Origin: Gammaproteobacteria bacterium
GTDB lineage: Bacteria > Pseudomonadota > Gammaproteobacteria > Pseudomonadales > Pseudohongiellaceae
Assembly (NCBI GenBank): GCA_030654835.1
Contig: JAURWS010000030.1
Coordinates: 248,001 to 312,000 of the forward strand
DNA length: 64,000 nt
Direction of reading: 5' to 3'
Notes under the pieces: generated by a model
Database searches by the model: none
The model's input: the letters and a program-made list of their open reading frames with translations, nothing else
Told to the model about the DNA's origin: nothing
Program-made: the position numbers and the translations under genes
Shown here: positions 8,130-17,600 of the stretch, piece by piece
Layout of the letters: each line of letters begins with the position of its first letter
Numbering within the stretch: position 1 is the first letter of the stretch

Positions 8130-8414
8130 CTAAAACACCTGACGGTCATATTCGGCATGAGTTCCTATCCACTCGACCAAGACGATTCCGTTCCGGTAGC
8201 GCACTCTGACAACGAGTCGATAGTGATTTCCTTTGATATTGAAAATCGCGCGATTGTCAGGGAGAAAATCGACACTGCCATAGCGTTTGCGGATGTCCAG
8301 AGGGCTTTTCCAATCGGCTCTTTGCGCTTCCGCTAGCCATGCATCAAGTGGTCTTTTGGTCCCACTGTGTCTGGCGGCGAATTTGCTGATCTTGTCTCGT
8401 CCTAAGACTCTCAT
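8130..8414 (-). CDS. higB: HigB-type mRNA interferase toxin
   Basis: A 94-residue RelE-superfamily toxin of the HigB-2-like kind, which cleaves mRNA in the ribosome. Family features are 'LDAWLAEAQRADWKSPLDIR' with the conserved tryptophan, 'IKGNHYRLVVRVRYRNGIVL' and the terminal 'WIGTHAEYDR'. It comes first in the operon, the usual toxin-first order of higBA. The operon runs in the same direction as uvrD but has its own promoter region with operator-like repeats. Confidence 0.9.
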   Translation of the reverse strand: MRVLGRDKISKFAARHSGTKRPLDAWLAEAQRADWKSPLDIRKRYGSVDFLPDNRAIFNIKGNHYRLVVRVRYRNGIVLVEWIGTHAEYDRQVF

Positions 8415-8425
8415 TTGTGCGCCAG

Positions 8426-8440
8426 TTCCCTATCCGGGAA
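8426..8440. promoter_or_regulatory. Putative HigA operator 1
   Basis: TTCCC-TATCC-GGGAA, a perfect inverted repeat 12 bases upstream of the higB start. It has the same arms and spacer length as the repeat at 8453-8467. Autorepression by HigA at such palindromes is known for the family; binding here is inferred. Confidence 0.6.
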
Positions 8441-8452
8441 GTCTACTCCCGA

Positions 8453-8467
8453 TTCCCAAAAAGGGAA
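8453..8467. promoter_or_regulatory. Putative HigA operator 2
   Basis: TTCCC-AAAAA-GGGAA, a perfect inverted repeat with arms identical to operator 1. The centres are 27 bp apart. A further half site TTCCC follows at 8476-8480. Confidence 0.6.
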
Positions 8468-8550
8468 GTATGAATTTCCCTGTTAAGTGGTTGCTCCTCC
8501 TGACTATAGATCACAAATGAAAAATTGTGTGGGAGTCGGTTTTTATGCGG

Positions 8551-10752
8551 TTATCTCAACACCTCCAGCTTCGCATACGACAGGACCAGCCACTTGCTGC
8601 CGCCCTCGCGGAAGTTGACCTGCACCCGCGCGTTGGCGCCGTGGCCCTCGCAGTTCAGGACAACTCCCTCGCCGAACTTGCCGTGGCGCACGCGCGCGCC
8701 AAGAGAGATGCCAGTGTCCGGCACTTCCTGCTGCACAAGGGACGGCGACAGCGCCGCACGACCATAGAACCCGGATGGCCGGGTGATGGTGGATTTGATG
8801 CGGACATGCTCGATGAGGTCCGCCGGAATCTCGCGAATGAAGCGCGAGGGGCGGGTGATGTTGACATCCCCGTGCAGGCGCCGTGATTCGGCATGGGTCA
8901 TGTACAGCTTCTGCATGGCGCGGGTGATGCCGACGTAGCAGAGCCGACGCTCTTCTTCGAGCCCGGCCAGGCCCTCCATCGACATCTTGTGGGGGAACAG
9001 GCCTTCCTCCATGCCGGCCAGGAACACCAGCCGGAACTCCAGCCCCTTGGCGGAGTGCAGCGTCATCAACTGCACGGCGTCCTCCGACTCACTCGCCTGA
9101 CCTTCGCCCGCATCGAGCGAGGCCTGATCCAGAAATGCTGCGAGGAATTCCATGGATTCGATGGCCATGGCCTCGGCGTCTTCGTCCAGCTCGTCGAAGC
9201 TGCCTGCGGCATTGACCAGTTCCTGCAGGTTTTCGATCCGGGCGCTGGCCTTCTCGCCGCCTTCCTTCTCGTGATGAGGGATCAGGCCGCTGTGGGTGAT
9301 GACGTACTCCACCTTCTTCGCCAGCGCCAATGCTTCGCTGTTCTCGTGCATCTGCTGGATCAGCTCCATGAAACGCTGCACGGCAGTAGCGGCGCGCGCG
9401 GCGAGCAGGCCATGGGTCAGGCACTTGGCGGAGGCGGCCCACAGCGACAGGCCTTCGTCGCGAGCCACGCCGCGCAGGATCTCCAGAGTCTGATCGCCGA
9501 TGCCACGAGTGGGCACGTTGATGACGCGCTCGACGGCGGTGTCGTCGTGACGGTTCACCAGCAAGCGCAGATAAGACAGCGCGTTCTTGATCTCCAGACG
9601 TTCATAGAAACGATGACCGCCGTAGATGCGATAGGGCAGGCCGACCCGGAGCAGCGCGTCTTCCATCTCTCGGGACTGGGCGTTGGAGCGATAGAGTATG
9701 GCCGCGTCAGAGAGGCGATTACCGGTGTTGAGCCAGGACTGCAGGCGCTCGACGATGAAGCGCGCCTCGTCCTGCTCGTTGAAGGCTTCGTAGAGGGAGA
9801 TCGGCTCGCCGTCGCCATCATCGGTCCACAGCTCTTTGCCCAGGCGGCCCGAGTTGTTGGCGATCAGCTTGTTGGCGGCCTTGAGAATGTTGGAGGTGGA
9901 GCGGTAATTCTGTTCCAGACGGACCATGTTGGCGCCGGGAAAGTCCTGATTGAAACGCTGGATATTCTCGATCTTGGCGCCGCGCCAGCCGTAGATGGAC
10001 TGGTCGTCGTCACCCACTACCATCAGGTGGTTGTCACGTCCTGCCAGCACTCGCAGCCAGGCGTATTGAATCGTGTTGGTGTCCTGGAACTCGTCCACCA
10101 GAATGTGCTGAAAGCGGCGCTGATAGTGCTGCAGGATCTGCGGGTTGTGCAGCCACAGCTCGTGGGCGCGCAGCAGGATCTCGCCGAAATCCACCATGCC
10201 GCCCCGGTTGCAGGCGTCTTCATAGGCGGCATACAGCGCCAGCATGGTGCGGGTGTACTCGTCGCCGAAATGCTCGATGTTGGCAGCGCGCAGCCCTTCG
10301 TCCTTCTGCGAGTTGATGTACCACTGACACTGGCGGGGCGGCCAGCGCTCCTCGTCCAGATTCAAGGCTTTGCAGAGGCGCTTGATCAGCCGCAGCTGGT
10401 CGTCGCTGTCGAGGATGTGGAAATTCTCCGGCAGCTTCGCCTCGCGCCAGTGAGTGCGCAACAGCCGGTGGGCCAGACCGTGAAAGGTGCCGACCCACAT
10501 GCCGCCGAGCGGCTGCCCCAGCAGATGTTCGATACGATGACGCATCTCGCGGGCGGCCTTGTTGGTGAAGGTCACGGCGAGGATGCTGAAGGGCGAGATG
10601 TTTTCAATCTGCATCAGCCAGGCGATGCGATGCACCAGCACGCGGGTCTTGCCACTGCCGGCACCGGCCAGCACCAGCAGGTTATTGGCAGGTGCGGCAA
10701 CTGCGAGGCGTTGCGGTTCATTGAGTGAGTCGAGCAGGTGTGAGACGTCCAT
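8551..10752 (-). CDS. uvrD: DNA helicase II UvrD
   Basis: A 733-residue superfamily 1A 3'-5' DNA helicase (E. coli UvrD is 720). It acts in nucleotide excision repair and mismatch repair. The start 'MDVSHLLDSLNEPQRLAV' matches the UvrD N-terminus closely, so ATG at 10752 is chosen over an in-frame start 90 bases upstream. The Walker A motif is 'LAGAGSGKT', motif Ia 'TFTNKAAREM', motif II 'LVDEFQDTN', motif III 'VGDDDQSIYGWRGA', motif IV 'LEQNYRS', motif V 'MTLHSAKGLEF', motif VI 'VGITRAM'. The C-terminal Tudor-like RNA-polymerase-binding tail ('GARVRHGKFGEGVVLNCEG') is present. It is divergent from gcdH. Confidence 0.97.
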   Translation of the reverse strand: MDVSHLLDSLNEPQRLAVAAPANNLLVLAGAGSGKTRVLVHRIAWLMQIENISPFSILAVTFTNKAAREMRHRIEHLLGQPLGGMWVGTFHGLAHRLLRTHWREAKLPENFHILDSDDQLRLIKRLCKALNLDEERWPPRQCQWYINSQKDEGLRAANIEHFGDEYTRTMLALYAAYEDACNRGGMVDFGEILLRAHELWLHNPQILQHYQRRFQHILVDEFQDTNTIQYAWLRVLAGRDNHLMVVGDDDQSIYGWRGAKIENIQRFNQDFPGANMVRLEQNYRSTSNILKAANKLIANNSGRLGKELWTDDGDGEPISLYEAFNEQDEARFIVERLQSWLNTGNRLSDAAILYRSNAQSREMEDALLRVGLPYRIYGGHRFYERLEIKNALSYLRLLVNRHDDTAVERVINVPTRGIGDQTLEILRGVARDEGLSLWAASAKCLTHGLLAARAATAVQRFMELIQQMHENSEALALAKKVEYVITHSGLIPHHEKEGGEKASARIENLQELVNAAGSFDELDEDAEAMAIESMEFLAAFLDQASLDAGEGQASESEDAVQLMTLHSAKGLEFRLVFLAGMEEGLFPHKMSMEGLAGLEEERRLCYVGITRAMQKLYMTHAESRRLHGDVNITRPSRFIREIPADLIEHVRIKSTITRPSGFYGRAALSPSLVQQEVPDTGISLGARVRHGKFGEGVVLNCEGHGANARVQVNFREGGSKWLVLSYAKLEVLR

Positions 10753-10963
10753 GGCGCGGTATTCTAGCCTGAATAAATAACCAGTACACGCGCAAGTTCT
10801 GACTTTGTGGGAGCGTACCCGAGGGCATATGCCCCATGACACGCAGGCTTTCTTTCAAACGGGACAACTTGCTAAGATGCCCGACAAGTTCTGAACGGTC
10901 GCTCGATGCGGGTGCCGCCCGCTGCGCGACTTATCCCCCCTGCTACGCTCGAAGGAGCCACGT

Positions 10964-12151
10964 ATGTCTGCCAGCTCAGATTCTGCCAAATTCAATTGGC
11001 AGGACCCATTCCTGATGAATGACCTGCTCACCGAAGAAGAGCGCATGGTACGTGACACGGCTCACCAGTACGCACAGGAGAAACTGCTGCCCCGCGTGCG
11101 CGATGCGTATAGACGTGAATACACCGACCCCGCCATTTTCCGCGAGATGGGGGCGCTGGGCTTGCTCGGCGCCACGCTGCATGGCTATGGCTGTGCGGGG
11201 GTGAACTATGTCTGCTACGGCCTGATGGCGCGCGAGGTGGAGTCCGTGGATTCCGGCTACCGCTCCATGATGAGCGTGCAGTCCAGCCTCGTGATGCACC
11301 CCATCTACAGCTTCGGTTCCGAGGCGCAGAAGCAGAAGTATTTGCCGAAGCTGGCCACCGGCGAGTGGATTGGCTGCTTCGGTCTCACCGAGCCCGATCA
11401 TGGTTCTGACCCCGGTGGCATGCTGACGCGTGCGCGCACCGTCGAGGGTGGTTTCCGCCTCAGCGGCGCCAAGAACTGGATCAGCAATTCCCCGATTGCC
11501 GACGTGTTCGTGGTGTGGGCGAAGGACGACGAGGGCGTGATTCGCGGCTACATTCTGGAGAAGGGCATGCCGGGGCTGTCCGCACCCAAGATCGAGGGCA
11601 AGCTCGCGCTGCGCGCCTCGATCACTGGCGAGATCGTGATGGACAACGTCTTCGTGCCTGCGGAGAACATGTTGCCGAACGTGCAGGGCTTGAAGGGCCC
11701 GTTCAGCTGCCTGAACTCGGCGCGGCTGGGCATCGCCTGGGGTGCGTTGGGCGCTGCTGAAACCTGCTGGAAAACGGCACTGCAGTACACGTTGGACCGC
11801 AAGCAGTTTGACCGTCCACTGGCCGCCAATCAGTTGATCCAGAAGAAGCTGGCAGTGATGCAGACCGACATCTCGCTGGGCCTGCTCGGCTGTCTGCAGG
11901 GCTCACGCCTGCGCGACGAGAACAAACTGTCGCCACCGCTGATCTCATTGCTGAAGCGCAACTCCTGCCTGAAGGCGCTGGACACAGCCCGCGAGGCCCG
12001 GGACATGCTGGGTGGCAATGGTATATCGGATGAATTTCCGGTGATGCGTCACCTGCAGAATCTGGAGGTGGTCAACACCTACGAAGGCACGCAGGATATC
12101 CACGCGCTGATCCTGGGCCGGGCCCAGACGGGCATTCAGGCTTTCAGTTGA
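10964..12151 (+). CDS. gcdH: Glutaryl-CoA dehydrogenase
   Basis: A 395-residue acyl-CoA dehydrogenase that oxidises and decarboxylates glutaryl-CoA to crotonyl-CoA in lysine and tryptophan breakdown. The N-terminus '[20 protein letters not shown]' and '[19 protein letters not shown]' are characteristic of GcdH within the superfamily. FAD-binding segments are '[16 protein letters not shown]' and 'KNWISNSP'. The catalytic glutamate is in '[20 protein letters not shown]'. GAAGGAG precedes the ATG. No other pathway gene is adjacent, and the 3' end overlaps the convergent ubiA gene by eight bases. Confidence 0.92.
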   Translation: MSASSDSAKFNWQDPFLMNDLLTEEERMVRDTAHQYAQEKLLPRVRDAYRREYTDPAIFREMGALGLLGATLHGYGCAGVNYVCYGLMAREVESVDSGYRSMMSVQSSLVMHPIYSFGSEAQKQKYLPKLATGEWIGCFGLTEPDHGSDPGGMLTRARTVEGGFRLSGAKNWISNSPIADVFVVWAKDDEGVIRGYILEKGMPGLSAPKIEGKLALRASITGEIVMDNVFVPAENMLPNVQGLKGPFSCLNSARLGIAWGALGAAETCWKTALQYTLDRKQFDRPLAANQLIQKKLAVMQTDISLGLLGCLQGSRLRDENKLSPPLISLLKRNSCLKALDTAREARDMLGGNGISDEFPVMRHLQNLEVVNTYEGTQDIHALILGRAQTGIQAFS

Positions 12152-13112
12152 AGAGATAGTGCAGAACGATGCCCGCGAATACCGCAGCGCCGACCTGGTG
12201 GTTGTTGAGGAAGGCCCGGAAGCACGCATCGGGTTCGCGGTTGCGGATCATCTTCTGCTGTTTCACGAAGAGGGCCAGCGCAACGATCAGTCCCAGATAG
12301 AACCACACGCCCAGCCCGAAGCGCGATGCCGCCAGCAGCATCGCCAGCAGGAAGAATGCCTGCAGTGTCCCGATGATGACGGTGTCGGCTTCCCCGAACA
12401 GGATCGCCGTCGATTTGACCCCGATCTGCAGATCATATTCGCGGTCCACCATGGCGTACTCCGTGTCATAGGCCACAGTCCACAGGCAGTTGGCCACGAA
12501 CAGCAGCCAGGCGTGTGCGGGCAGCTCACCCGCCTGCGCCGCGAAGGCCATCAGAATCCCCCACGAAAACGCCACGCCCAGCACCAGCTGGGGCAGATTG
12601 GTAAAGCGCTTCATGAAGGGGTACAACGCCGCGACTGCCACGGCTCCGAACGACAGCTGAATGGTCAGCGTGTTGGTAAACAACAGCAGGATGAAGCCCA
12701 GACCGCACAACACACCAAAGGTCATGAGTGCCTCGTGGCGCTTCACCGCGCCGGTGATGATGGGGCGGTTGCGAGTGCGCAGCACGTTGCCGTCGAAATT
12801 GGTGTCGGCGTAGTCGTTGATGGCGCAACCGGCGGAACGCATGATCCAGGTGCCGAGCACAAAGATCACCAGCAGCTTCAGATCGGGAAAACCCTGCGCC
12901 GCGATCCACAGCGCGCCAAGGGTAGGCCACAGCAGCAGATAGACGCCAATGGGTTTGTCGAGGCGGGTCAGCTGTACAAAGGCGGGGGCGCGCTCGTACA
13001 CTCGAGGAAATCGAGCCTGGAGGCCGGATCGAAAGCTGGATTTGAATTTGGAAGGAAAGCGGGACTGCAGCCACTGGCCGAGTTTCCGTTTTATGTCAGT
13101 GACTCTCTGCAA
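12144..13112 (-). CDS. ubiA: 4-hydroxybenzoate octaprenyltransferase UbiA
   Basis: An integral membrane prenyltransferase that attaches the polyprenyl tail to 4-hydroxybenzoate in ubiquinone synthesis. The first Asp-rich motif is '[20 protein letters not shown]', the second '[20 protein letters not shown]'. About eight membrane segments follow from '[20 protein letters not shown]' on. No ATG lies in the plausible start region. TTG at 13112 has GGAG nine bases upstream and gives 322 residues; GTG at 13001 would give 285, closer to the E. coli length of 290 but without a ribosome-binding site. The frame stays open further upstream into the antisense of the HU gene, which is not meaningful. No ubiC is adjacent. 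Confidence 0.88.
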   Translation of the reverse strand: MQRVTDIKRKLGQWLQSRFPSKFKSSFRSGLQARFPRVYERAPAFVQLTRLDKPIGVYLLLWPTLGALWIAAQGFPDLKLLVIFVLGTWIMRSAGCAINDYADTNFDGNVLRTRNRPIITGAVKRHEALMTFGVLCGLGFILLLFTNTLTIQLSFGAVAVAALYPFMKRFTNLPQLVLGVAFSWGILMAFAAQAGELPAHAWLLFVANCLWTVAYDTEYAMVDREYDLQIGVKSTAILFGEADTVIIGTLQAFFLLAMLLAASRFGLGVWFYLGLIVALALFVKQQKMIRNREPDACFRAFLNNHQVGAAVFAGIVLHYLFN

Positions 13113-13208
13113 GGGACTGTTCTCCGTGGTTCTGAGCGCGGAGAGTATAAGCCGGATGCGGGGTAATAAGCACCGCCGCCCCACATCGAAAACCGTCAAG
13201 GAGTCATC

Positions 13209-13487
13209 ATGCACAAACCAGAATTGGCCGAGGCAATCGCCGCGCAGACTGGAATTTCCCGGCAGACCGCTGCTGAGGTCTTGAATGCTGTATTGGATGA
13301 GATTGCCAATGCTCTGGCGTTCGATCGCAAGGTCAGCCTGCCCGGTCTCGGGGTGCTGGCACCGGTGCAGCGTCAGGCGCATACCGGCAAGAACCCGGCC
13401 ACTGGTCAGGCGCTTGAGATTCCTGCCCAGCGCAGCGTCGCCTTCCGGCCTGCCAAAAAACTGAAAGATGCACTCAACGAGGTCTAG
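13209..13487 (+). CDS. HU-family nucleoid DNA-binding protein
   Basis: A 92-residue histone-like protein. The N-terminal helices '[14 protein letters not shown]'-like (here '[20 protein letters not shown]') and the beta-arm '[20 protein letters not shown]' carry the family pattern, with the arm-tip proline in '[16 protein letters not shown]' and the terminal '[14 protein letters not shown]'. It matches HU better than IHF alpha or beta. It is encoded alone, divergent from ubiA and convergent with the HDOD gene. It binds and bends DNA without strong sequence preference. Confidence 0.88.
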   Translation: MHKPELAEAIAAQTGISRQTAAEVLNAVLDEIANALAFDRKVSLPGLGVLAPVQRQAHTGKNPATGQALEIPAQRSVAFRPAKKLKDALNEV

Positions 13488-13521
13488 AAATGGTTGCTGA
13501 TGTCCGCCGCAGAACGGCAGA

Positions 13522-14871
13522 TCAGGTCTTGAAGTTGTCGGCAATCTGCATGAGATCACTGCTGGCGGCCAGCACTTTTTGCAGCGCCTCCTGCACCCGC
13601 TCCGGATCAAGGTCGTAGCGCGAATAAAGCGCCAGCGGAATCTCTTCCGGTGGCGCATCCCCGATGCCCTGTTGCCGCAGCAGGCGCAGCACGATGTAGA
13701 TCAGATGCGGATAGACACTGTGCTCGCCCACGTAGTCCGGTTCGTGCTGAAAACGCAGCGCGGTGGTGACCTCGGCGGGCATGTTCCAGAGGTGCATCAG
13801 CCACGCGCTGATCTGTTCGCGACTGATTCCCAGAAGATGATTGTCGATGGCGACATGGCTAATGGCCGGGTTGGCCTCCATGTGTCGACAGATCGACGAG
13901 AAGTGTGGCGGGAAAGTATGCGCCAGCACCAGATAGCCGAAGTTGTGCAGGAGGCCGGCCAGACACGCCAACCCTTGGCTGGGACGCTTGCGCGCGGGAA
14001 TCTGCCGCACAATTGCCTCAATTGCCGTTGAGCAATACACCGATTGCAGCCAGTACGGCGTGATACCGTAAACGCTGTCCTTCGGCAGAGCGATGGTACT
14101 GCCCAGCGCCATTCCGACGGCTAGATTACTTACCAGATCGAAGCCCAGCACGCGCACAATGGCGTCTTGCACCGAGCGGATTTTGCCGGGCGCGGCGTAA
14201 TAGGGCGACGCGGCCCAGCTCACCACCTGTGCCGCGAGACTCGCATCCGATTCCACGATGTCTGCCAGTTCGCGAACTTCGGCATCGGGATTGGCGCGCA
14301 GATTGATGATGCGTCGCGCGGTCTGTGGCAGTGGTGGAATTTCCAGCGTTTCTTCAAGACGTTGTTTGATGCGCAGCGTAGTGAAGTTTCTGATGGAGTC
14401 GAAGATCTGCTCCAGATCGGCGCTGCTGTCCGGTGCGTGCAGGACCAGCGCCGCGGGTGCCACGACGCACTTCACCACGCTCACGCGAAAATCCTTGTTG
14501 GTCAGCGCCGTTCTGAGGTCGTCGAGCCGCAGCTGTTGAATCTGCACGCCGTCGGTTTCGAAGATTTCATAGTTGCAGTCTTGACAAGCTGCCACAGTTT
14601 CTTCGAGCACTGTCGGCAACAGGAAGAAGCCCGCCGCCACATCGAGTTGTTTGAGTTTCTGGCTGCGCGTCAGAGTGACAATCTCCACTTCATGCACTGG
14701 CTGCAGTTCGCGCTCTGTCACACTATTGAGCAATTTCAGATCAAGCAGATGGTTGTTGGGAACGACAACCTGCAGCATGCCCTTGCTGTCCTGCAAGAGG
14801 ACGACACGAACCAGTCGTTCAATTTCTGAATTTTTCTGTGAAATATTCTGACCTGATATCGCGACGGACAT
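13522..14871 (-). CDS. YbaK-like plus HDOD-domain signalling protein
   Basis: A 449-residue two-domain protein. Residues about 15-165 look like a YbaK/aminoacyl-tRNA deacylase-associated domain ('[20 protein letters not shown]', '[20 protein letters not shown]'), probably used as a binding module. Residues about 190-400 are an HDOD domain, an HD-like fold that usually lacks metal-dependent phosphohydrolase activity ('[20 protein letters not shown]'-like start, '[19 protein letters not shown]'). The H and N of 'LLHNFG' replace the HD dyad. HDOD proteins regulate motility, biofilm and stress responses. It stands upstream of, and in the same direction as, no close partner; recG also runs on this strand but upstream. 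Confidence 0.72.
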   Translation of the reverse strand: MSVAISGQNISQKNSEIERLVRVVLLQDSKGMLQVVVPNNHLLDLKLLNSVTERELQPVHEVEIVTLTRSQKLKQLDVAAGFFLLPTVLEETVAACQDCNYEIFETDGVQIQQLRLDDLRTALTNKDFRVSVVKCVVAPAALVLHAPDSSADLEQIFDSIRNFTTLRIKQRLEETLEIPPLPQTARRIINLRANPDAEVRELADIVESDASLAAQVVSWAASPYYAAPGKIRSVQDAIVRVLGFDLVSNLAVGMALGSTIALPKDSVYGITPYWLQSVYCSTAIEAIVRQIPARKRPSQGLACLAGLLHNFGYLVLAHTFPPHFSSICRHMEANPAISHVAIDNHLLGISREQISAWLMHLWNMPAEVTTALRFQHEPDYVGEHSVYPHLIYIVLRLLRQQGIGDAPPEEIPLALYSRYDLDPERVQEALQKVLAASSDLMQIADNFKT

Positions 14872-14998
14872 GATTTTCCCGCATTACTTTTGGTTGTTTT
14901 TTATTCAGAAAAAACCGCGCTATGCTGAGCGGGGGCGATGAACACGGCGCCATTATATAGAACCACCGCGCAGTCGCCTACCGTGGCAACGTCGAGTG

Positions 14999-17089
14999 TC
15001 ACACATTGCCATAGAGCTCTCTGTCGCCCAACCAACGGCGGATCAGGGGTTCCACATTCTCCGGATATTTACGTTGTATCAGCTCTGCCTGAATCTTCAC
15101 TTCATCCAGCATGCCGGAGTCGCGACTCAGATCGGCAATGCGGAAACTCATCAGCCCTGTCTGCTGCGTTCCCAGCACCTGACCCGGCCCGCGAATCTGC
15201 AGATCCTGCTCGGCAATGTAGAAACCATCATTGCTGTCGCGCATGATCGTCAGGCGCTGCTTCGCGACCTGTGACAACGGCGCCTGATACAACAGTAGAC
15301 AGTGACTGGCGATGGCGCCGCGTCCGACCCGTCCGCGCAGCTGATGCAGCTGGGCCAGCCCGAGTCGCTCCGGGTTTTCGATCACCATCAGGCTGGCATT
15401 CGGCACGTCGACGCCGACCTCGATCACGGTAGTGGCCACCAGCAATTGCAGCAGGCCGCCCTTGAAGGCATCCATCACGACGGCCTTCTCGCGCGGCTTC
15501 ATGCGGCCATGAATGAGGCCGATGGCGATATCGGGCAACTGGGTCCGCAGCGTTTCCGCCGTGACCTCCGCCGCCTGACATTGCAGCGCCTCCGATTCCT
15601 CGATCAGCGTGCAGACCCAGTAGGCCTGACTGCCCTGTGCACAGGCGTGATAGATACGCTCGATCACCTCGGCGCGCCGGGTGTTGGCGATGATGAGCGT
15701 GTTGACCGGGCTGCGGCCGGGCGGCAGCTCGTCGATGACGCTGCAATCCAGATCGGCATAAGCGCTCATCGCCAGCGTGCGCGGAATCGGCGTGGCGGTC
15801 ATCACCAGTTGATGCGGAATGAAGTGCCCGGTGGCGCCCTTCTCGCGCAATGCCAGACGCTGATGCACGCCGAAGCGGTGCTGCTCATCGATAATGACGA
15901 GGCCCAGCTTCGCAAAGCTCACCTCTTCCTGAAACAGTGCGTGGGTGCCGACGATGATCTGCGCGCCGCCGCTGCTGAAGGCCTGCAACTGTTCCTCGCG
16001 CTTTTTGCCCTTGACCTTGCCGCTGAGCCAGCCGACCTGCAGGCCCAACGGCTCCAGCCAGCGGGAGAAATTGACGAAGTGCTGTTCGGCAAGAATCTCG
16101 GTTGGTGCCATCACGGCCGCCTGATAACCGTTCTCCACTGCCTGTAATGCCGCAATTGCCGCCACCACCGTTTTTCCCGAGCCTACATCACCTTGCAGCA
16201 GGCGCAGCATCGGGTTGCTCTGTGCGAGGTCATCGGCAATCTCGCGGCACACCCGCTTCTGGGCGGCGGTCAGGGCGAAGGGGAGACCGCGCAAAAATTG
16301 CACGGTGTGGTGTTTGCGCAATGGTAGCGGTGGGGCGCTGAGCAGTTCCGCCTGTTCGCGCAGCCTGCGCAGACACAGACGATGACTGAGCAGCTCCTCG
16401 AAGGCGAGTCGGCGCTGGGCCGGGTGCTGTCCGTCGGCGAGCTTCATCAGCATGCTGCCGGTCGCGCCGCTGACGGGTGGGTGATGGAGAAAGCGAATGG
16501 CGTCGGTGAGCGACATGAAGCCGAGGTCGCTGCGAATCGTCTGCGGCAGCCAGTCCACCAGCCGCTCGCCATCGCCCAGCATTCCGAGAGCCTGATCGAC
16601 CAGTGCGCGCAGGCGTGGTTGCTGCAGGCCTTCGGTGACCGGATAGACGGGCGTCAGGTGCGTCTGCACGATGGCGACCTGATCCGGGGCAATGAATTGA
16701 TATTCCGGGTGATACAACTCCAATCCCGTCTTGCCGACCCGCACCTCGCCGTAGCAGCGGATGCGCGCTCCGGGCGTCAGGGCGTTCTTCTGGGCGGCGC
16801 TGAAGTGGAAGAAGCGTAGCGTGATGATGCCGCTGGCGTCCTTGATACGGCACAACAGGCTGCGGCGGCGGCCGAAGACCAGCTCGGTGGCCAGCACTTC
16901 GCCCTCCAGCATCAGCTCGGTGCCCATGCGGCACGCGGCAATCGGGCTGATGCGGGTGCGATCCTGATAACGCAGGGGGAGATGGAAGAGCAGGTCCTGA
17001 ATGGTGATCAGGTGCAGAGTCGCGAGCTTGGCCGCGATGCCGGGGCCCACGCCCTTGAGCGCAGTGAGTGGGGTTTGCTCCGGCAGCAC
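14999..17089 (-). CDS. recG: ATP-dependent DNA helicase RecG
   Basis: A 696-residue superfamily 2 helicase (E. coli RecG is 693) that reverses stalled replication forks and processes branched DNA. The N-terminal wedge/OB domain holds 'HLPLRYQDRTRISPIAACRM'. The helicase core has Walker A 'LLQGDVGSGKTVVA', the motif II variant 'IIDEQHRFGVHQR', motif III 'MTATPIPRT' and motif VI 'HQLRGRVGRG'. The C-terminal TRG motif region is intact. It is the distal gene of the conserved gmk-rpoZ-spoT-ridA-recG arrangement and follows ridA by nine bases. Confidence 0.96.
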   Translation of the reverse strand: MLPEQTPLTALKGVGPGIAAKLATLHLITIQDLLFHLPLRYQDRTRISPIAACRMGTELMLEGEVLATELVFGRRRSLLCRIKDASGIITLRFFHFSAAQKNALTPGARIRCYGEVRVGKTGLELYHPEYQFIAPDQVAIVQTHLTPVYPVTEGLQQPRLRALVDQALGMLGDGERLVDWLPQTIRSDLGFMSLTDAIRFLHHPPVSGATGSMLMKLADGQHPAQRRLAFEELLSHRLCLRRLREQAELLSAPPLPLRKHHTVQFLRGLPFALTAAQKRVCREIADDLAQSNPMLRLLQGDVGSGKTVVAAIAALQAVENGYQAAVMAPTEILAEQHFVNFSRWLEPLGLQVGWLSGKVKGKKREEQLQAFSSGGAQIIVGTHALFQEEVSFAKLGLVIIDEQHRFGVHQRLALREKGATGHFIPHQLVMTATPIPRTLAMSAYADLDCSVIDELPPGRSPVNTLIIANTRRAEVIERIYHACAQGSQAYWVCTLIEESEALQCQAAEVTAETLRTQLPDIAIGLIHGRMKPREKAVVMDAFKGGLLQLLVATTVIEVGVDVPNASLMVIENPERLGLAQLHQLRGRVGRGAIASHCLLLYQAPLSQVAKQRLTIMRDSNDGFYIAEQDLQIRGPGQVLGTQQTGLMSFRIADLSRDSGMLDEVKIQAELIQRKYPENVEPLIRRWLGDRELYGNV

Positions 17090-17098
17090 CTGAGCTCC

Positions 17099-17494
17099 TC
17101 AGCCTGCGAAAGGCAGCGCCATGATCGCTTCCACTTCTATCGCCACGCCTCTGGGCAGCGCGGCGACCTGCACGGTGGATCTGGCGGGGAAGGGGCTCTC
17201 GAAGTAGCGCTTCATGGTGTCGTTGACGATGGTGAAGTCGGCCAGATCGGTCAGAAAAATCGTCAGCTTGACGATGTCCCGCAGGCCTCCACCGGCCGCC
17301 TCAGACACGGCCTGCAGGTTGTCGAAGACCCGCACGGACTGAGCCTCAATGTCGCCAGAGACAACGGTCATGGTGACCGGATCCAGCGGAATCTGCCCGG
17401 AGAAGAACACCAGATTGCCGACGCGGACGCCCTGCGAGTAAGGGCCAATGGCAGCTGGGGCCAGTGCGGTGTTGATGATGCTTCTATTCGACAT
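17099..17494 (-). CDS. ridA: RidA-family enamine/imine deaminase
   Basis: A 131-residue RidA/YjgF/UK114 protein that hydrolyses reactive 2-aminoacrylate formed by PLP enzymes. Signatures are '[20 protein letters not shown]', 'GQIPLDP', the conserved Arg in '[20 protein letters not shown]' that binds the carboxylate, and the terminal 'EVEAIMAL'. It forms trimers with active sites at the interfaces. It lies between spoT and recG, as in many gammaproteobacteria. A REPIN separates it from spoT. Confidence 0.93.
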   Translation of the reverse strand: MSNRSIINTALAPAAIGPYSQGVRVGNLVFFSGQIPLDPVTMTVVSGDIEAQSVRVFDNLQAVSEAAGGGLRDIVKLTIFLTDLADFTIVNDTMKRYFESPFPARSTVQVAALPRGVAIEVEAIMALPFAG

Positions 17495-17506
17495 GGAAAG
17501 TCTCCT

Positions 17507-17574
17507 TGTGGGAGCGGGCCGTGCCCGCGATGGTACTGTTCAGCAATTTATCGCGGGCAGGGCCCGCTCCCACA
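17507..17574. repeat. REPIN (two inverted REP palindromes) between spoT and ridA
   Basis: The first REP is at 17507-17530 (TGTGGGAGCGGGCC.., ending GCCCGCGA) and its reverse complement at 17551-17574, separated by 20 bases. Each REP can form its own short hairpin, and together they form a long cruciform. This is the Pseudomonas-type REP family; the mobilising RAYT transposase is not in the window. Confidence 0.88.
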
Positions 17575-17600
17575 GGATAATTCTGAGGGTTTCAGGGTCT

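Noticed and set aside
8893-10728. A plus-strand open frame of about 611 codons opposite uvrD
   Set aside because: It is antisense to a well-conserved helicase, has no ribosome-binding site, and its composition mirrors the GC-rich third positions of uvrD. It is a shadow frame.
17507-17574. Intrinsic terminator between spoT and ridA
   Set aside because: The hairpin lacks a T run and matches the REP family found elsewhere, including inside hrpB; it is better called a REPIN.
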